This document shows positions 1 to 7,018 of a DNA stretch of 34,282 nucleotides, in pieces. Position numbers and translations under genes: made by a program. Below the pieces are notes generated by a model. It was not told the DNA's origin. It made no database searches and saw only the letters and a list, made by a program, of their open reading frames with translations. Origin of the DNA: an uncultured Trueperaceae bacterium (GTDB lineage: Bacteria; Deinococcota; Deinococci; Deinococcales; Trueperaceae); the NCBI GenBank assembly GCA_937911855.1, contig CALDPK010000059.1, positions 1-34,282 on the forward strand. Reading direction: 5' to 3'. How positions within the stretch are numbered: position 1 is the first letter of the stretch; every line of letters begins with the position of its first letter.

Positions 1-1
1 C

Positions 2-3000
2 GCTCCCTCCCGCGGCTGGGTGACTCCGCGCAACGTCGTGGTCGCGGCGATCCTTGCTTTCATCATCCTCCTGCCGCTCTACACGCGACACCTCAGCCCC
101 GCCGAGTACGGCAGCTTCGACCTCAGCCTGACCCTTCCCGCCGCGGCGCCGCTGGGCTATTACGGCATCCGCACGGAAATCGGTGAAGACACCGGCTGGG
201 GTTCGTTCTACGTTGAGGAGTACCAGGTACCCGAGTTCGAAGTCGAAGTGACAGCGGACGTGCCGTACGCTATCCACGGTGAGAGCGCGAGCTTCACGGT
301 CAGCGCCGAGTACCTGTTCGGCGGTCCGGTCGGCGGCGGCAGCGTCAACTGGGTAGTCATGAGCGAACCTTACAGCCCGTTCGCCTGGCGCTCCGAGCAC
401 GGCTTCTACGACGACTTCAGCAGCACCTACGGCGGCAGTGTCATCGCACGCGGCGAAGCGACCATCGGACCTGAAGGAACGGTCGTGATCCCGGTCGTAC
501 TGCAACCTCAGGACGAGGATTACCGGCTGACGCTGCAGGCGCAGGTCAGCGATGAAAGCGACGAGCAGATCGCAGGCAGCGCCTCCCTCATCGCCTACCG
601 CGCTGACCTGGTGCTCGGTGTCAGAACCGAACGCTACGCCATGCCCCTGGGTGAAGAGACAACACTCACTGTCACTGCCCAGGACCTGGAAGGCAACCCA
701 GTGAGCACCGACTTCACCGTCGAAACCGAACACAGCGAATGGGTCGAAGGCACGGGCATCGTCCGCGAAGCCGGACCCAGTTACACAGGCACGACCGGCG
801 CCGACGGCAGCGCAACCATCACCATTGACCCCGGACGGCGCGGCAGCTGGACCATAACGGCAGGCGCAACAGACGGGCAGGGCCGCTTCACCGACAACTC
901 GACCAGCCTCTGGCTCTACGGCGGCGACGCGTGGTACTGGGACTACGATTACCTGGAAGTAAGTGCCGACAAAGAGGAATACGCGATCGGCGAAACCGCC
1001 AGGTTCGTGGTCCAGTCCCCTGTTGCGGACAGCTGGGCACTCGTAACCCACGAGGGTGACCGCGTCCGCGAATGGCAGCTCATCCCGTTCGAAGGCAACT
1101 CCTTCACCTACGAACTCGAAGTCACTGGCAACGAACTTCCGAATGCCTGGCTCGGCGTGGTCGTCGTTGGCGACGGCGAGATCCACCAGGCGTCCACCAG
1201 TTACCTGATCAACCCGGAAACACGCTTCCTCAACATCAGCATCGAAAGCGCAGCTGACACGTTCGAACCCGGTGACAGCAGCGAACTCAGCGTTCTGGTG
1301 ACCGATTCAGAGGGCCAGCCCGTGCAGGCGCAACTGACCATCAGCATCGTGGACGAAGGCATCTACCTGATCCGGCCCGACCACACCACTGACATCCGCC
1401 GCTTCTTCTACTCCTGGCGTGGCAACAGCGTCAGCACCGACCTTTCCACCTGGGCGTACTTCGGTCAGATCGCCCCGGTCGGCGCCGCCCGCGAAGCCAT
1501 GGACGAAGCCGTCTTCGCCCAGTCCAAAGACCAGGCTGAAGCAGCCGCAGGCACCGCCCTCGAGGACCCCCGCCTCCGTGAGGACTTCCAGGACACCATG
1601 CTCTGGACAACCGACCTCGAAACGGACGAAGACGGCCGCGCCACCTTCACCGTCGAGTTCCCCGACAACCTCACGCGCTGGCGCATCACGGTCCGTGCGA
1701 TCACTGAAGAGGGACACGTGGGCCAGGAAACCGCGAACGTCACCACCACCCTGCCGGTGCTCGCCCGGCTCGCCATGCCTGACTTCCTGGTACGCGGGGA
1801 CGAAACGCGCATCCGCGTGATCGGGCAGAATAACCTCGAGGAAACGCTGCAGGCTACCTGGTCACTGATAACAGGCGGCCTGGAACTGGCCGACGAAGCC
1901 AACCGCAGCTCCGAGTTGCCAGCCGGAGGCAGGGCCACCCAGGACTGGACCGCGCGCGCCGAACAGGTTGGCACGGCCGAAGTGGAAGCTCAGGTGCTTA
2001 CCGGTCAGGCCAGCGACGCGATTAGACTGCCACTGCAGGTGATTCCGCACGGCTTGGTTACCGGCATGGCGTGGGCCGAGCAGGGACCGTCCACCTGGGA
2101 ATTCACCATGCCCGGCAACGCCCGAATCGGTTCACTCGCAGGCAGCCTGGTACTCACGCCCAACTTCACTGCCGCCGTCACCCCCGCCGTTCACTGGCTG
2201 TACGACCTGAATTACTCCTGGACCGAGGGCATCATGAGCCAGCTGCTGGCTCTGGTTCAGGCGGACCAGAACGGGCTCGCCCTGCCTGAAGAACTCGCGG
2301 ACCTGAACAGCTACGTGAATGACGGATTGCTGAGCCTGTACCGGCTGCAGCATCCGGACGGCGGTTTCGGTTTCTGGCGCTTCGACACGTCCGATCCGCT
2401 GGTGACCGCCTACGTGGTTGACGGTCTGCTCACCCTGCGTGACGCCGGGTACGACGTCCGCGAGTATGAGCTGGAACGCGGGTTCGAGTACCTGCAGGAC
2501 GCCTCGCGCAAGGACACATTCCAGGCGTACGATTACCTGTCCGAAAGCCAGCGGAAAAGCGCCAGCGCTGATGCGAAGGCGTACGTCTGGCTTGCCTTGG
2601 CGCGCGGCGGCTTCCAGACCGACCACCTGCACGGCCTGCCCGGCGAACCAAACCTGAGCAACCACGGACTCGCGCTCAGCATCCTGGCTCTCATCGCCAC
2701 CGGCGACACGGTCGAAGCCAACCTGTACCTGGATGAACTGCTCAGCCACGTCATCGACCGCGAAGCAGTGGCCTACTTCGACTCCGAAGCACCACGCTTC
2801 ATCTGGAGTGACGATCACGTGCACACCACGGCGTTGGCACTCCAGGCGATCGCCGAACTGCGGGCGGACGACGAGCTGATCCCCCGCATCGTGAACTGGC
2901 TGCTGCTCGAGCGTACCGGCGCGCACTGGTACTCAGGCAAGGCAACCGCCGCTGTCGTTGACGCGGCCCTCAGCCTGAGGGAACCGGTCGTGCCCGAGGA

Positions 3001-3697
3001 AGAAGAAGCCGAAGCTGACGAGCCTGTCATGGCAACGGTCAGGCTCAACCGGATCGTCATCGAGGAAGTCGAACTGGGCGGCGAACAGATCGAGGTTGAC
3101 CTCAGCCGGCTGGCAGCTCCCGGCAAGAACATCCTGAACATCGACGTGCCTGAGGGCACGGAGCTTTACGTCAGCGCCAGCGTTGAGTTCTTCATCGAAG
3201 ATGAGTTCGCCGAACCCGCCGGCAACGGAATCAGCATCACCCGCACTTTCGAGCTGCTCACCCCAGATTGGCTCGAGGACGAGCAGCACTTCGTTTACGA
3301 ACAGAGCCTGGCTGATGAGTTCGTGATCGGTGACTTCGTGGTCGTGACAGTCACGATCGAACCCGAAGGCAACGCGCGTTACGTGAGCGTGTACGAACCG
3401 CTGCCCGCCGGTTTCAGTGTGGTGGAGGAAGATCATCAGTTCCGCCTGGCGGGTATCCCGCGTCGTTACGGCGATGATTACTGGGGCTGGAACTACTGGT
3501 ATGACGCGCGTGAGATCCGCGAGCAGGGCATCGACTTCTACTTCTCGCGGCTGACTGAGCCGGTTTCGTTCACGTACATTTTGCGTGCTGAGCATGCCGG
3601 TGAGTTCGCTGCCCTGCCCACCCAGGTGTGGCTGGCTTACGAGCAGGAAGTGCGTGCCAATTCAGCCGCGCAGCGGCTCACCGTAGTCGCGGAGTGA
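2..3697 (+). CDS. alpha-2-macroglobulin family protein, 5'-truncated, no thioester
   Basis: Large exported macroglobulin, probably a periplasmic or lipid-anchored trap for foreign proteases. The window edge cuts the gene: the frame is open to base 2, there is no signal peptide, and the first MG domains are missing. The GTG at 20 is therefore probably not the real start. Residues below count from that GTG. The stretch LSPAEYGSFDLSLTLP (26-41) and the following VEEYQVPEFEV are typical MG3/MG4 signatures. The core A2M domain (about 540-600) has NLTRWRITVRAITEEGHVGQ. The thioester-domain helical barrel follows (about 730-980) with HPDGGFGFW. The GCxEQ thioester site is replaced by S-W734-T-E-G737, so no covalent thioester can form. 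The C-terminal MG10-like domain has LPAGFSVV and FTYILRAEHAGEF. Thioester-less bacterial homologues such as E. coli YfaS are known. The hydrophobic run at residues 6-20 is odd for this part of the fold and may mark a sequence or assembly fault near the edge. Confidence 0.9.
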   Translation, partial: APSRGWVTPRNVVVAAILAFIILLPLYTRHLSPAEYGSFDLSLTLPAAAPLGYYGIRTEIGEDTGWGSFYVEEYQVPEFEVEVTADVPYAIHGESASFTVSAEYLFGGPVGGGSVNWVVMSEPYSPFAWRSEHGFYDDFSSTYGGSVIARGEATIGPEGTVVIPVVLQPQDEDYRLTLQAQVSDESDEQIAGSASLIAYRADLVLGVRTERYAMPLGEETTLTVTAQDLEGNPVSTDFTVETEHSEWVEGTGIVREAGPSYTGTTGADGSATITIDPGRRGSWTITAGATDGQGRFTDNSTSLWLYGGDAWYWDYDYLEVSADKEEYAIGETARFVVQSPVADSWALVTHEGDRVREWQLIPFEGNSFTYELEVTGNELPNAWLGVVVVGDGEIHQASTSYLINPETRFLNISIESAADTFEPGDSSELSVLVTDSEGQPVQAQLTISIVDEGIYLIRPDHTTDIRRFFYSWRGNSVSTDLSTWAYFGQIAPVGAAREAMDEAVFAQSKDQAEAAAGTALEDPRLREDFQDTMLWTTDLETDEDGRATFTVEFPDNLTRWRITVRAITEEGHVGQETANVTTTLPVLARLAMPDFLVRGDETRIRVIGQNNLEETLQATWSLITGGLELADEANRSSELPAGGRATQDWTARAEQVGTAEVEAQVLTGQASDAIRLPLQVIPHGLVTGMAWAEQGPSTWEFTMPGNARIGSLAGSLVLTPNFTAAVTPAVHWLYDLNYSWTEGIMSQLLALVQADQNGLALPEELADLNSYVNDGLLSLYRLQHPDGGFGFWRFDTSDPLVTAYVVDGLLTLRDAGYDVREYELERGFEYLQDASRKDTFQAYDYLSESQRKSASADAKAYVWLALARGGFQTDHLHGLPGEPNLSNHGLALSILALIATGDTVEANLYLDELLSHVIDREAVAYFDSEAPRFIWSDDHVHTTALALQAIAELRADDELIPRIVNWLLLERTGAHWYSGKATAAVVDAALSLREPVVPEEEEAEADEPVMATVRLNRIVIEEVELGGEQIEVDLSRLAAPGKNILNIDVPEGTELYVSASVEFFIEDEFAEPAGNGISITRTFELLTPDWLEDEQHFVYEQSLADEFVIGDFVVVTVTIEPEGNARYVSVYEPLPAGFSVVEEDHQFRLAGIPRRYGDDYWGWNYWYDAREIREQGIDFYFSRLTEPVSFTYILRAEHAGEFAALPTQVWLAYEQEVRANSAAQRLTVVAE

Positions 3698-4266
3698 GGT
3701 TGCTGCAGCTGGTGTGCGTGCTCCTTGTGATGGGCGGCGCGCACGCCGGCACTCCCGCCTGGCGCACTGCGAACATGGCAGGGGTGGACGTCAACTTCCA
3801 GTCGGCCACGAGTTCCGAGCTGGGGCAGTTGAGCCAGGTGCTGCAGCGGGCCGTTCCTCAGGTTTTACGCCTGACGGGGCATGAGCTGTGTGCGGAGCCG
3901 GTCGTTTACGTGCATCCTGACCTGGCTTCCTTCCAGGCGGCATCCGGTGCAGCGTGGTTTCAGCTGGCCGTGGCTGACCGGGCGGCTTGCCGCATCGACG
4001 TGCAGCGCCTCGCGGTGGTTGCCCAGCATGGTGGGCTGGAGCGGATGCTGCGGCACGAGCTGTTTCACCTTGCGCAGCCTGACGGCTGGGAGCGCTGGCG
4101 CGCTGAAGGGGCAGCGCAGCAGTTCGCCGGTGAACGGCCCGCCGCACCGCCGCTCGGCGGGCTGAGTCCGGCCCAGCTTGACCTCATGCTTGCCGCACCG
4201 GCAGACGAGTTGACCTACCGGCGGGCGATGGCTACTGCGCTGGAGTGGGTGAGGCAGGGCAGGTAG
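3694..4266 (+). CDS. small exported HExxH (gluzincin-like) putative metalloprotease
   Basis: I chose the GTG at 3694 because it overlaps the upstream stop (GTGA) and opens directly into a signal peptide: RLLQLVCVLLVMGGAHAG, with cleavage likely after AHA. A longer reading from 3628 would add non-signal residues inside the macroglobulin gene. The 190-residue product carries HELFHLAQP, an HExxH zinc-binding motif. Twelve residues after the second His comes WRAEGAA, whose Glu could be the third zinc ligand as in gluzincins and peptidase-MA-like proteins. It has two Cys in the mature part that could form a disulfide. Translation is coupled to the macroglobulin gene, so it may act with it at the cell surface. 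Protease activity is inferred from the motif only. Confidence 0.75.
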   Translation: MRLLQLVCVLLVMGGAHAGTPAWRTANMAGVDVNFQSATSSELGQLSQVLQRAVPQVLRLTGHELCAEPVVYVHPDLASFQAASGAAWFQLAVADRAACRIDVQRLAVVAQHGGLERMLRHELFHLAQPDGWERWRAEGAAQQFAGERPAAPPLGGLSPAQLDLMLAAPADELTYRRAMATALEWVRQGR

Positions 4267-4324
4267 CTCTTGCGGTTGCTTCGGGCGAGTACCATTGACG
4301 TGGGAATCTTGAGAGGAGCAGCAC

Positions 4325-4867
4325 ATGGCGAGACTTGTATTCGGCATGAATCAGTCACTGGACGGCTTCGTTGATCACGAAGCGTTCGCTCCTGACTCCG
4401 TACTGTTCGAGCACTTCATAAGGCAGACCCGCAACCTGGCGGGCAGCCTGTACGGGCGGCGGCTGTACGAGATCATGAGTTACTGGGATGAGGAGCAGCC
4501 GCACTGGTCGCCTGCGGAGCGGGAGTTCGCGCGGGTCTGGCGGGACGTTCCCAAGTGGGTCGTGTCCACGACGCTCTCCTCCGCCGGTCCGAACGCCACA
4601 CTGATCAGCAGCGATGTCGAGTCAGCAGTCAGGGAGCTGAAGGACAGTGTGCAGGGTGAGATCGAGGTCGGTGGCACGGTGCTGGCCCGGAGCCTTGGCG
4701 AGTACGGACTGATAGATGAGTACCGGATCTACCTGCAGCCGTTCGTGCTTGGCAGCGGCACCCCATTCTTCGCGGGCAGTCGCCCCAGAATTAAGCTCGC
4801 CAGCCACGAGCGGATCGGTGAGCAGACCGTACGTTTGAGTTACGTGCCGGACACTGAATCCACTTGA
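4325..4867 (+). CDS. dihydrofolate reductase-fold (RibD C-terminal-like) protein
   Basis: 180-residue protein of the DHFR/RibD-C superfamily (YwjB/YyaP-like), an NADPH-binding fold of mostly unknown substrate. Family signs are the opening strand LVFGMNQSLDGFVDHEAF, the LYGRRLYEIMSYW stretch, KWVVSTTL, EVGGTVLARSL, where the glycines bind the nucleotide, and YRIYLQPFVLGSGTPFF near the end. Length is normal for the family. The start at 4325 is preceded by GAGAGGAGCAGCAC, a good ribosome-binding site. It stands alone between a + strand gene that ends 58 bp upstream and a convergent gene 10 bp downstream. It is not a folate-pathway DHFR, since the classical residues are not all present; the exact reaction is unknown. 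Confidence 0.85.
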   Translation: MARLVFGMNQSLDGFVDHEAFAPDSVLFEHFIRQTRNLAGSLYGRRLYEIMSYWDEEQPHWSPAEREFARVWRDVPKWVVSTTLSSAGPNATLISSDVESAVRELKDSVQGEIEVGGTVLARSLGEYGLIDEYRIYLQPFVLGSGTPFFAGSRPRIKLASHERIGEQTVRLSYVPDTEST

Positions 4868-4877
4868 GCCGGCCGGG

Positions 4878-5591
4878 TCAGAGCAGGATGACCATGAGCA
4901 GGGTGCCCACGATGATCAGTACCAGGACGATCATCATCAGCTTGCCGCCAGCTGAGGCGAGGTTGAAGGTGGTGCCGAGGCCGGTGTGCGGTGGCTTGGG
5001 AACTATCGTGCGCGGATCAGCGGGGTTGCTGTAGAAGAGTCCGCCCATGACCCAGTGCTGGGGGTTCAGGGTGGGCTCCGTATCGCTGGTCAGGTGCTTC
5101 CTTTCGGCAGCTATCCGGTTGAAGTAGAAACCCATGATCAGCAGTACGGGCAGGCCGCCCAGCAGTCCTGCGGCTATCAACCACGGACCCAGGTCCAGGT
5201 CGTACCAGCCCATGACGCTGATGAAGCCGAAGATGACGGCCATCGAAAGGTTCACGTACCCCAGGGTCAGGCTGTACGCCTCGCGTTCGCTGGGTACCGT
5301 CGCTGCGTTCCGGGTCATGGCGATGTTCATGGCGATCAGTCCTGCGACCAGGGCGAGCGCGATGAACAGCGGTCCAAAAGCCCAGCCGACCGACTTCGGC
5401 CGGAAGTCGTCCGCAATCCCTGCAGCGTTCCAGTGGATGGGAATCTCGTCCGGCAAGGCTGGATACAGGTAAGCGCCCCAGGCGAGAACACCCAGCAAGA
5501 TCGCGACTGACAGGACGTGCATTGCCCAGCCGATGCGGATGGCTGTGGTGGGCCGGTTATCAGGAGACGATGTTGAATTCACTGGCATCAT
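4878..5591 (-). CDS. DUF1648 / DUF5808 membrane protein
   Basis: 237-residue integral membrane protein. After TM1 (HVLSVAILLGVLAWGAYLYP) it has PALPDEIPIHWNAAGIADDF, the DUF1648 signature seen in SdpI-like and sensor-associated membrane proteins. About four further hydrophobic segments follow. The C-terminal part has HWVMGGLFYSNPADPRTIVPK, a DUF5808 pattern, followed by a last TM helix (MMIVLVLIIVGTLLMVILL). I chose the ATG at 5591: the reading up to 5657 adds a basic, non-homologous tail, and 5588 is an alternative Met. It is divergent from the CarH-like regulator, and 114-141 bp separate the two starts. A two-box match to the candidate CarH operator lies upstream (5716-5734), so light regulation is possible. 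Function unknown. Confidence 0.85.
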   Translation of the reverse strand: MMPVNSTSSPDNRPTTAIRIGWAMHVLSVAILLGVLAWGAYLYPALPDEIPIHWNAAGIADDFRPKSVGWAFGPLFIALALVAGLIAMNIAMTRNAATVPSEREAYSLTLGYVNLSMAVIFGFISVMGWYDLDLGPWLIAAGLLGGLPVLLIMGFYFNRIAAERKHLTSDTEPTLNPQHWVMGGLFYSNPADPRTIVPKPPHTGLGTTFNLASAGGKLMMIVLVLIIVGTLLMVILL

Positions 5592-5700
5592 TTTATGAAC
5601 ACGGCCGTTGGGAGGGCAATCCCGGCGGCAGCTGCGTCCCCTCAGTGGCCGCTGCAACAGCCTCGACGGACGCGAACAGGCAATGCACGTCGCCGCGTGC

Positions 5701-5734
5701 TATAAATGAATCAGGATGACCAAGGTTTGAATAT
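5701..5734. promoter_or_regulatory. regulator promoter -10 and partial CarH-type boxes over the regulator start
   Basis: TATAAA at 5701-5706 is a good -10 for the + strand regulator and would start RNA near 5712, which supports translation from 5733. Overlapping that start, the minus strand has ATATTCAA (5734-5727) and, 11 bp on, TTGGTCAT (5723-5716). These resemble the nTnTACAn boxes of CarH operators. The stretch ATGACCAAGGTTTG (5716-5729) matches 13 of 14 bases of 6993-7006 in the DUF378 promoter. It could serve autoregulation or control of the divergent gene. Confidence 0.45.
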
Positions 5735-6626
5735 GGATGGAAATCAATTCACAGGACGCTTCACCGTAAGCGAGGTCGAGGAACGCACTGGCGTGCCGGC
5801 AAGCTCGCTGCGCCAGTGGGAACGCCGTTACGGCTTCCCCGATCCGCAGCGCTCGCCCAGCGGCTACCGCTATTACAGCGACGCCGACCTGGCCGCGATC
5901 ATACGCATGCGTGACCTCGTCGCCGATGGCGTTCCGCCGTCGAGGGCCGCCGTCCTGGTCGGCACTCAACTGGCCCCCGTCAATGACGTCCGCTCTACCG
6001 AAGCGCTCTCGAGCGAGCTCGGTGATGCACTGCAGGCTTACGAAGGGGAACGGGCGGAGCAACTGTACCGGGAAGCTGTCTCGCTGTATCCGATAGAAGT
6101 CGTCATGCTCGATGTAATCCGGCCTGCGCTGATCCGCATCGGCGACCTGTGGCACGCCGGTGTCATCAGCGTCGCCACTGAGCACTTCGCGAGCAATTTC
6201 CTGCTGGGTCGGGTGAGGGCTCTGTTCCGGCTGTCGGCCGGAACGGCCCCCAGCCCGCGGGTGCTGGTTGCCTGTGCACCCGGTGAACGGCACGAGATCG
6301 GCAGTCTCATAGTCGCCACGCTGATGCGCAGGGCAGGCTTCCGGGTTGTTTACCTGGGGGCTGACATGCCGCTTGAGGACCTGGTCGGTCTGGTGAGGGA
6401 AAGCCGCTTCGAAGCCATCCTTCTGTCTGTCACGATGTCAGGATCGGCTGCTTCGCTGCTGGACAGCCGGGATCAGCTCCGGGATCTTCCCTGCCAGCTC
6501 ATACTGGGTGGAGCTGCGATCGAGGCTGAACCGGAACTGGCTGAGCGTCTCGGTGGGGTGTTCCTGGGTAATGACGCGCGGTCGTTCATTCCGCAGCTGA
6601 AAGCCCTGCTGACTCCAGGCAGCTGA
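5733..6626 (+). CDS. CarH/LitR-type B12-dependent light-sensing MerR regulator
   Basis: 297-residue regulator. An N-terminal MerR winged helix (about 8-75: FTVSEVEERTGVPASSLRQW, RRYGF, SGYRYYSDADL) is followed by a cobalamin-binding module (about 90-290). The helical cap has W140-x9-E150-H151, the CarH photosensing motif, and H141 right after the Trp matches the upper cobalt ligand of the light state. The Rossmann part has E185-x-H187-x-x-G190, whose His is the lower axial ligand. In known CarH proteins, adenosylcobalamin makes a DNA-binding tetramer in the dark, and light breaks it and lifts repression of carotenoid or photolyase genes. I chose 5733 over the ATG at 5706: a TATAAA sits on 5701-5706 and CAAGG lies 7 nt upstream of 5733. 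No carotenoid gene is in the window. Confidence 0.92.
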   Translation: MDGNQFTGRFTVSEVEERTGVPASSLRQWERRYGFPDPQRSPSGYRYYSDADLAAIIRMRDLVADGVPPSRAAVLVGTQLAPVNDVRSTEALSSELGDALQAYEGERAEQLYREAVSLYPIEVVMLDVIRPALIRIGDLWHAGVISVATEHFASNFLLGRVRALFRLSAGTAPSPRVLVACAPGERHEIGSLIVATLMRRAGFRVVYLGADMPLEDLVGLVRESRFEAILLSVTMSGSAASLLDSRDQLRDLPCQLILGGAAIEAEPELAERLGGVFLGNDARSFIPQLKALLTPGS

Positions 6627-6639
6627 GCGCCGAGCTATA

Positions 6640-6675
6640 AAAGCAGGGGGGCTTCATATGAAGCCCCCCTGCTTT
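6640..6675. terminator. 36-bp perfect palindrome, bidirectional terminator
   Basis: Two 18-base arms (6640-6657 and 6658-6675) are perfectly complementary. They run from an A-rich edge through a GC-rich stem (GCAGGGGGGC) to an ATAT centre and back to a T-run (GCTTT), on both strands. It lies between the convergent ends of the regulator (6626) and the DUF378 gene (6699), so it can end transcription from both sides. Confidence 0.85.
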
Positions 6676-6698
6676 GATGTCAGCGGCTTGCTGTCAGG

Positions 6699-6935
6699 TC
6701 AGACGGAGTGCCGCTTGACCGTGGGGGTTGCGGCATTTGAGGTGAACAGCGTGGGGATGAGCGCGACGCCGGCGACACCGACGAGGACGTAGATGATGCT
6801 CGACAGCGTGTTCTTCTCGCCGAAGCTGTTACCGGTGATTGCGGCGACCAGGTCGAAGCTGAAGAGACCTACGAGAAGCCAGTTGAGAGCGCCTACGATT
6901 ACCAGTGTGAGTGAAACTGCCTTGAGTGTTCCCAT
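6699..6935 (-). CDS. DUF378 small membrane protein
   Basis: 78-residue protein of the DUF378 (YuzA-like) family, with two predicted TM helices: LTLVIVGALNWLLVGLFSFD, with the family's GALNWLLVG motif, and LSSIIYVLVGVAGVALIPTL. The ATG at 6935 is chosen because GGAGG (6944-6948) lies 8 nt upstream and the family starts here; the longer reading to 7010 runs through the promoter. It has its own strong promoter that carries a CarH-like operator. Biochemical role unknown. Confidence 0.9.
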   Translation of the reverse strand: MGTLKAVSLTLVIVGALNWLLVGLFSFDLVAAITGNSFGEKNTLSSIIYVLVGVAGVALIPTLFTSNAATPTVKRHSV

Positions 6936-6956
6936 TTCATTTGCCTCCAAAGTGTG

Positions 6957-6975
6957 CAACCTTTGTCTAAGGTTG
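6957..6975. promoter_or_regulatory. perfect inverted repeat in the DUF378 leader
   Basis: Seven-base arms CAACCTT (6957-6963) and AAGGTTG (6969-6975) flank TGTCT. On the minus strand the core AACCTTAGACA repeats the AACCTTGGACA of the promoter 30 bp away. It lies near the expected transcription start and upstream of the ribosome-binding site, so it could be a second operator or a small leader hairpin. Confidence 0.5.
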
Positions 6976-6980
6976 AGGGA

Positions 6981-7011
6981 AGTATAGAGGTAATGTCCAA
7001 GGTTTGTCAAG
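6981..7011 (-). promoter_or_regulatory. DUF378 promoter with three CarH-like 11-bp boxes
   Basis: TTGACA (7010-7005), an 18-bp spacer and TATACT (6986-6981) form a near-consensus sigma-70 promoter that begins 9 bp after the cysM stop. Three boxes in phase at 11-bp steps cover it: CTTGACAA (7011-7004), TTGGACAT (7000-6993) and CTCTATAC (6989-6982). Each fits nTnTACAn with one mismatch. Three 11-bp direct repeats over the -35 and spacer is the arrangement described for Thermus CarH. Binding of the regulator is inferred. Confidence 0.65.
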
Positions 7012-7018
7012 AGCCTGA

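Noticed and set aside
1307..1974. Antisense frames within the macroglobulin gene (1307-1717, 1465-1974, 2132-2926, 2933-3595)
   Set aside because: High-GC shadow frames: the opposite strand encodes well-recognised macroglobulin domains across the whole region.
6936..7010. N-terminal extension of the DUF378 protein to 7010
   Set aside because: It would translate the promoter and leader; GGAGG and the family alignment fix the start at 6935.
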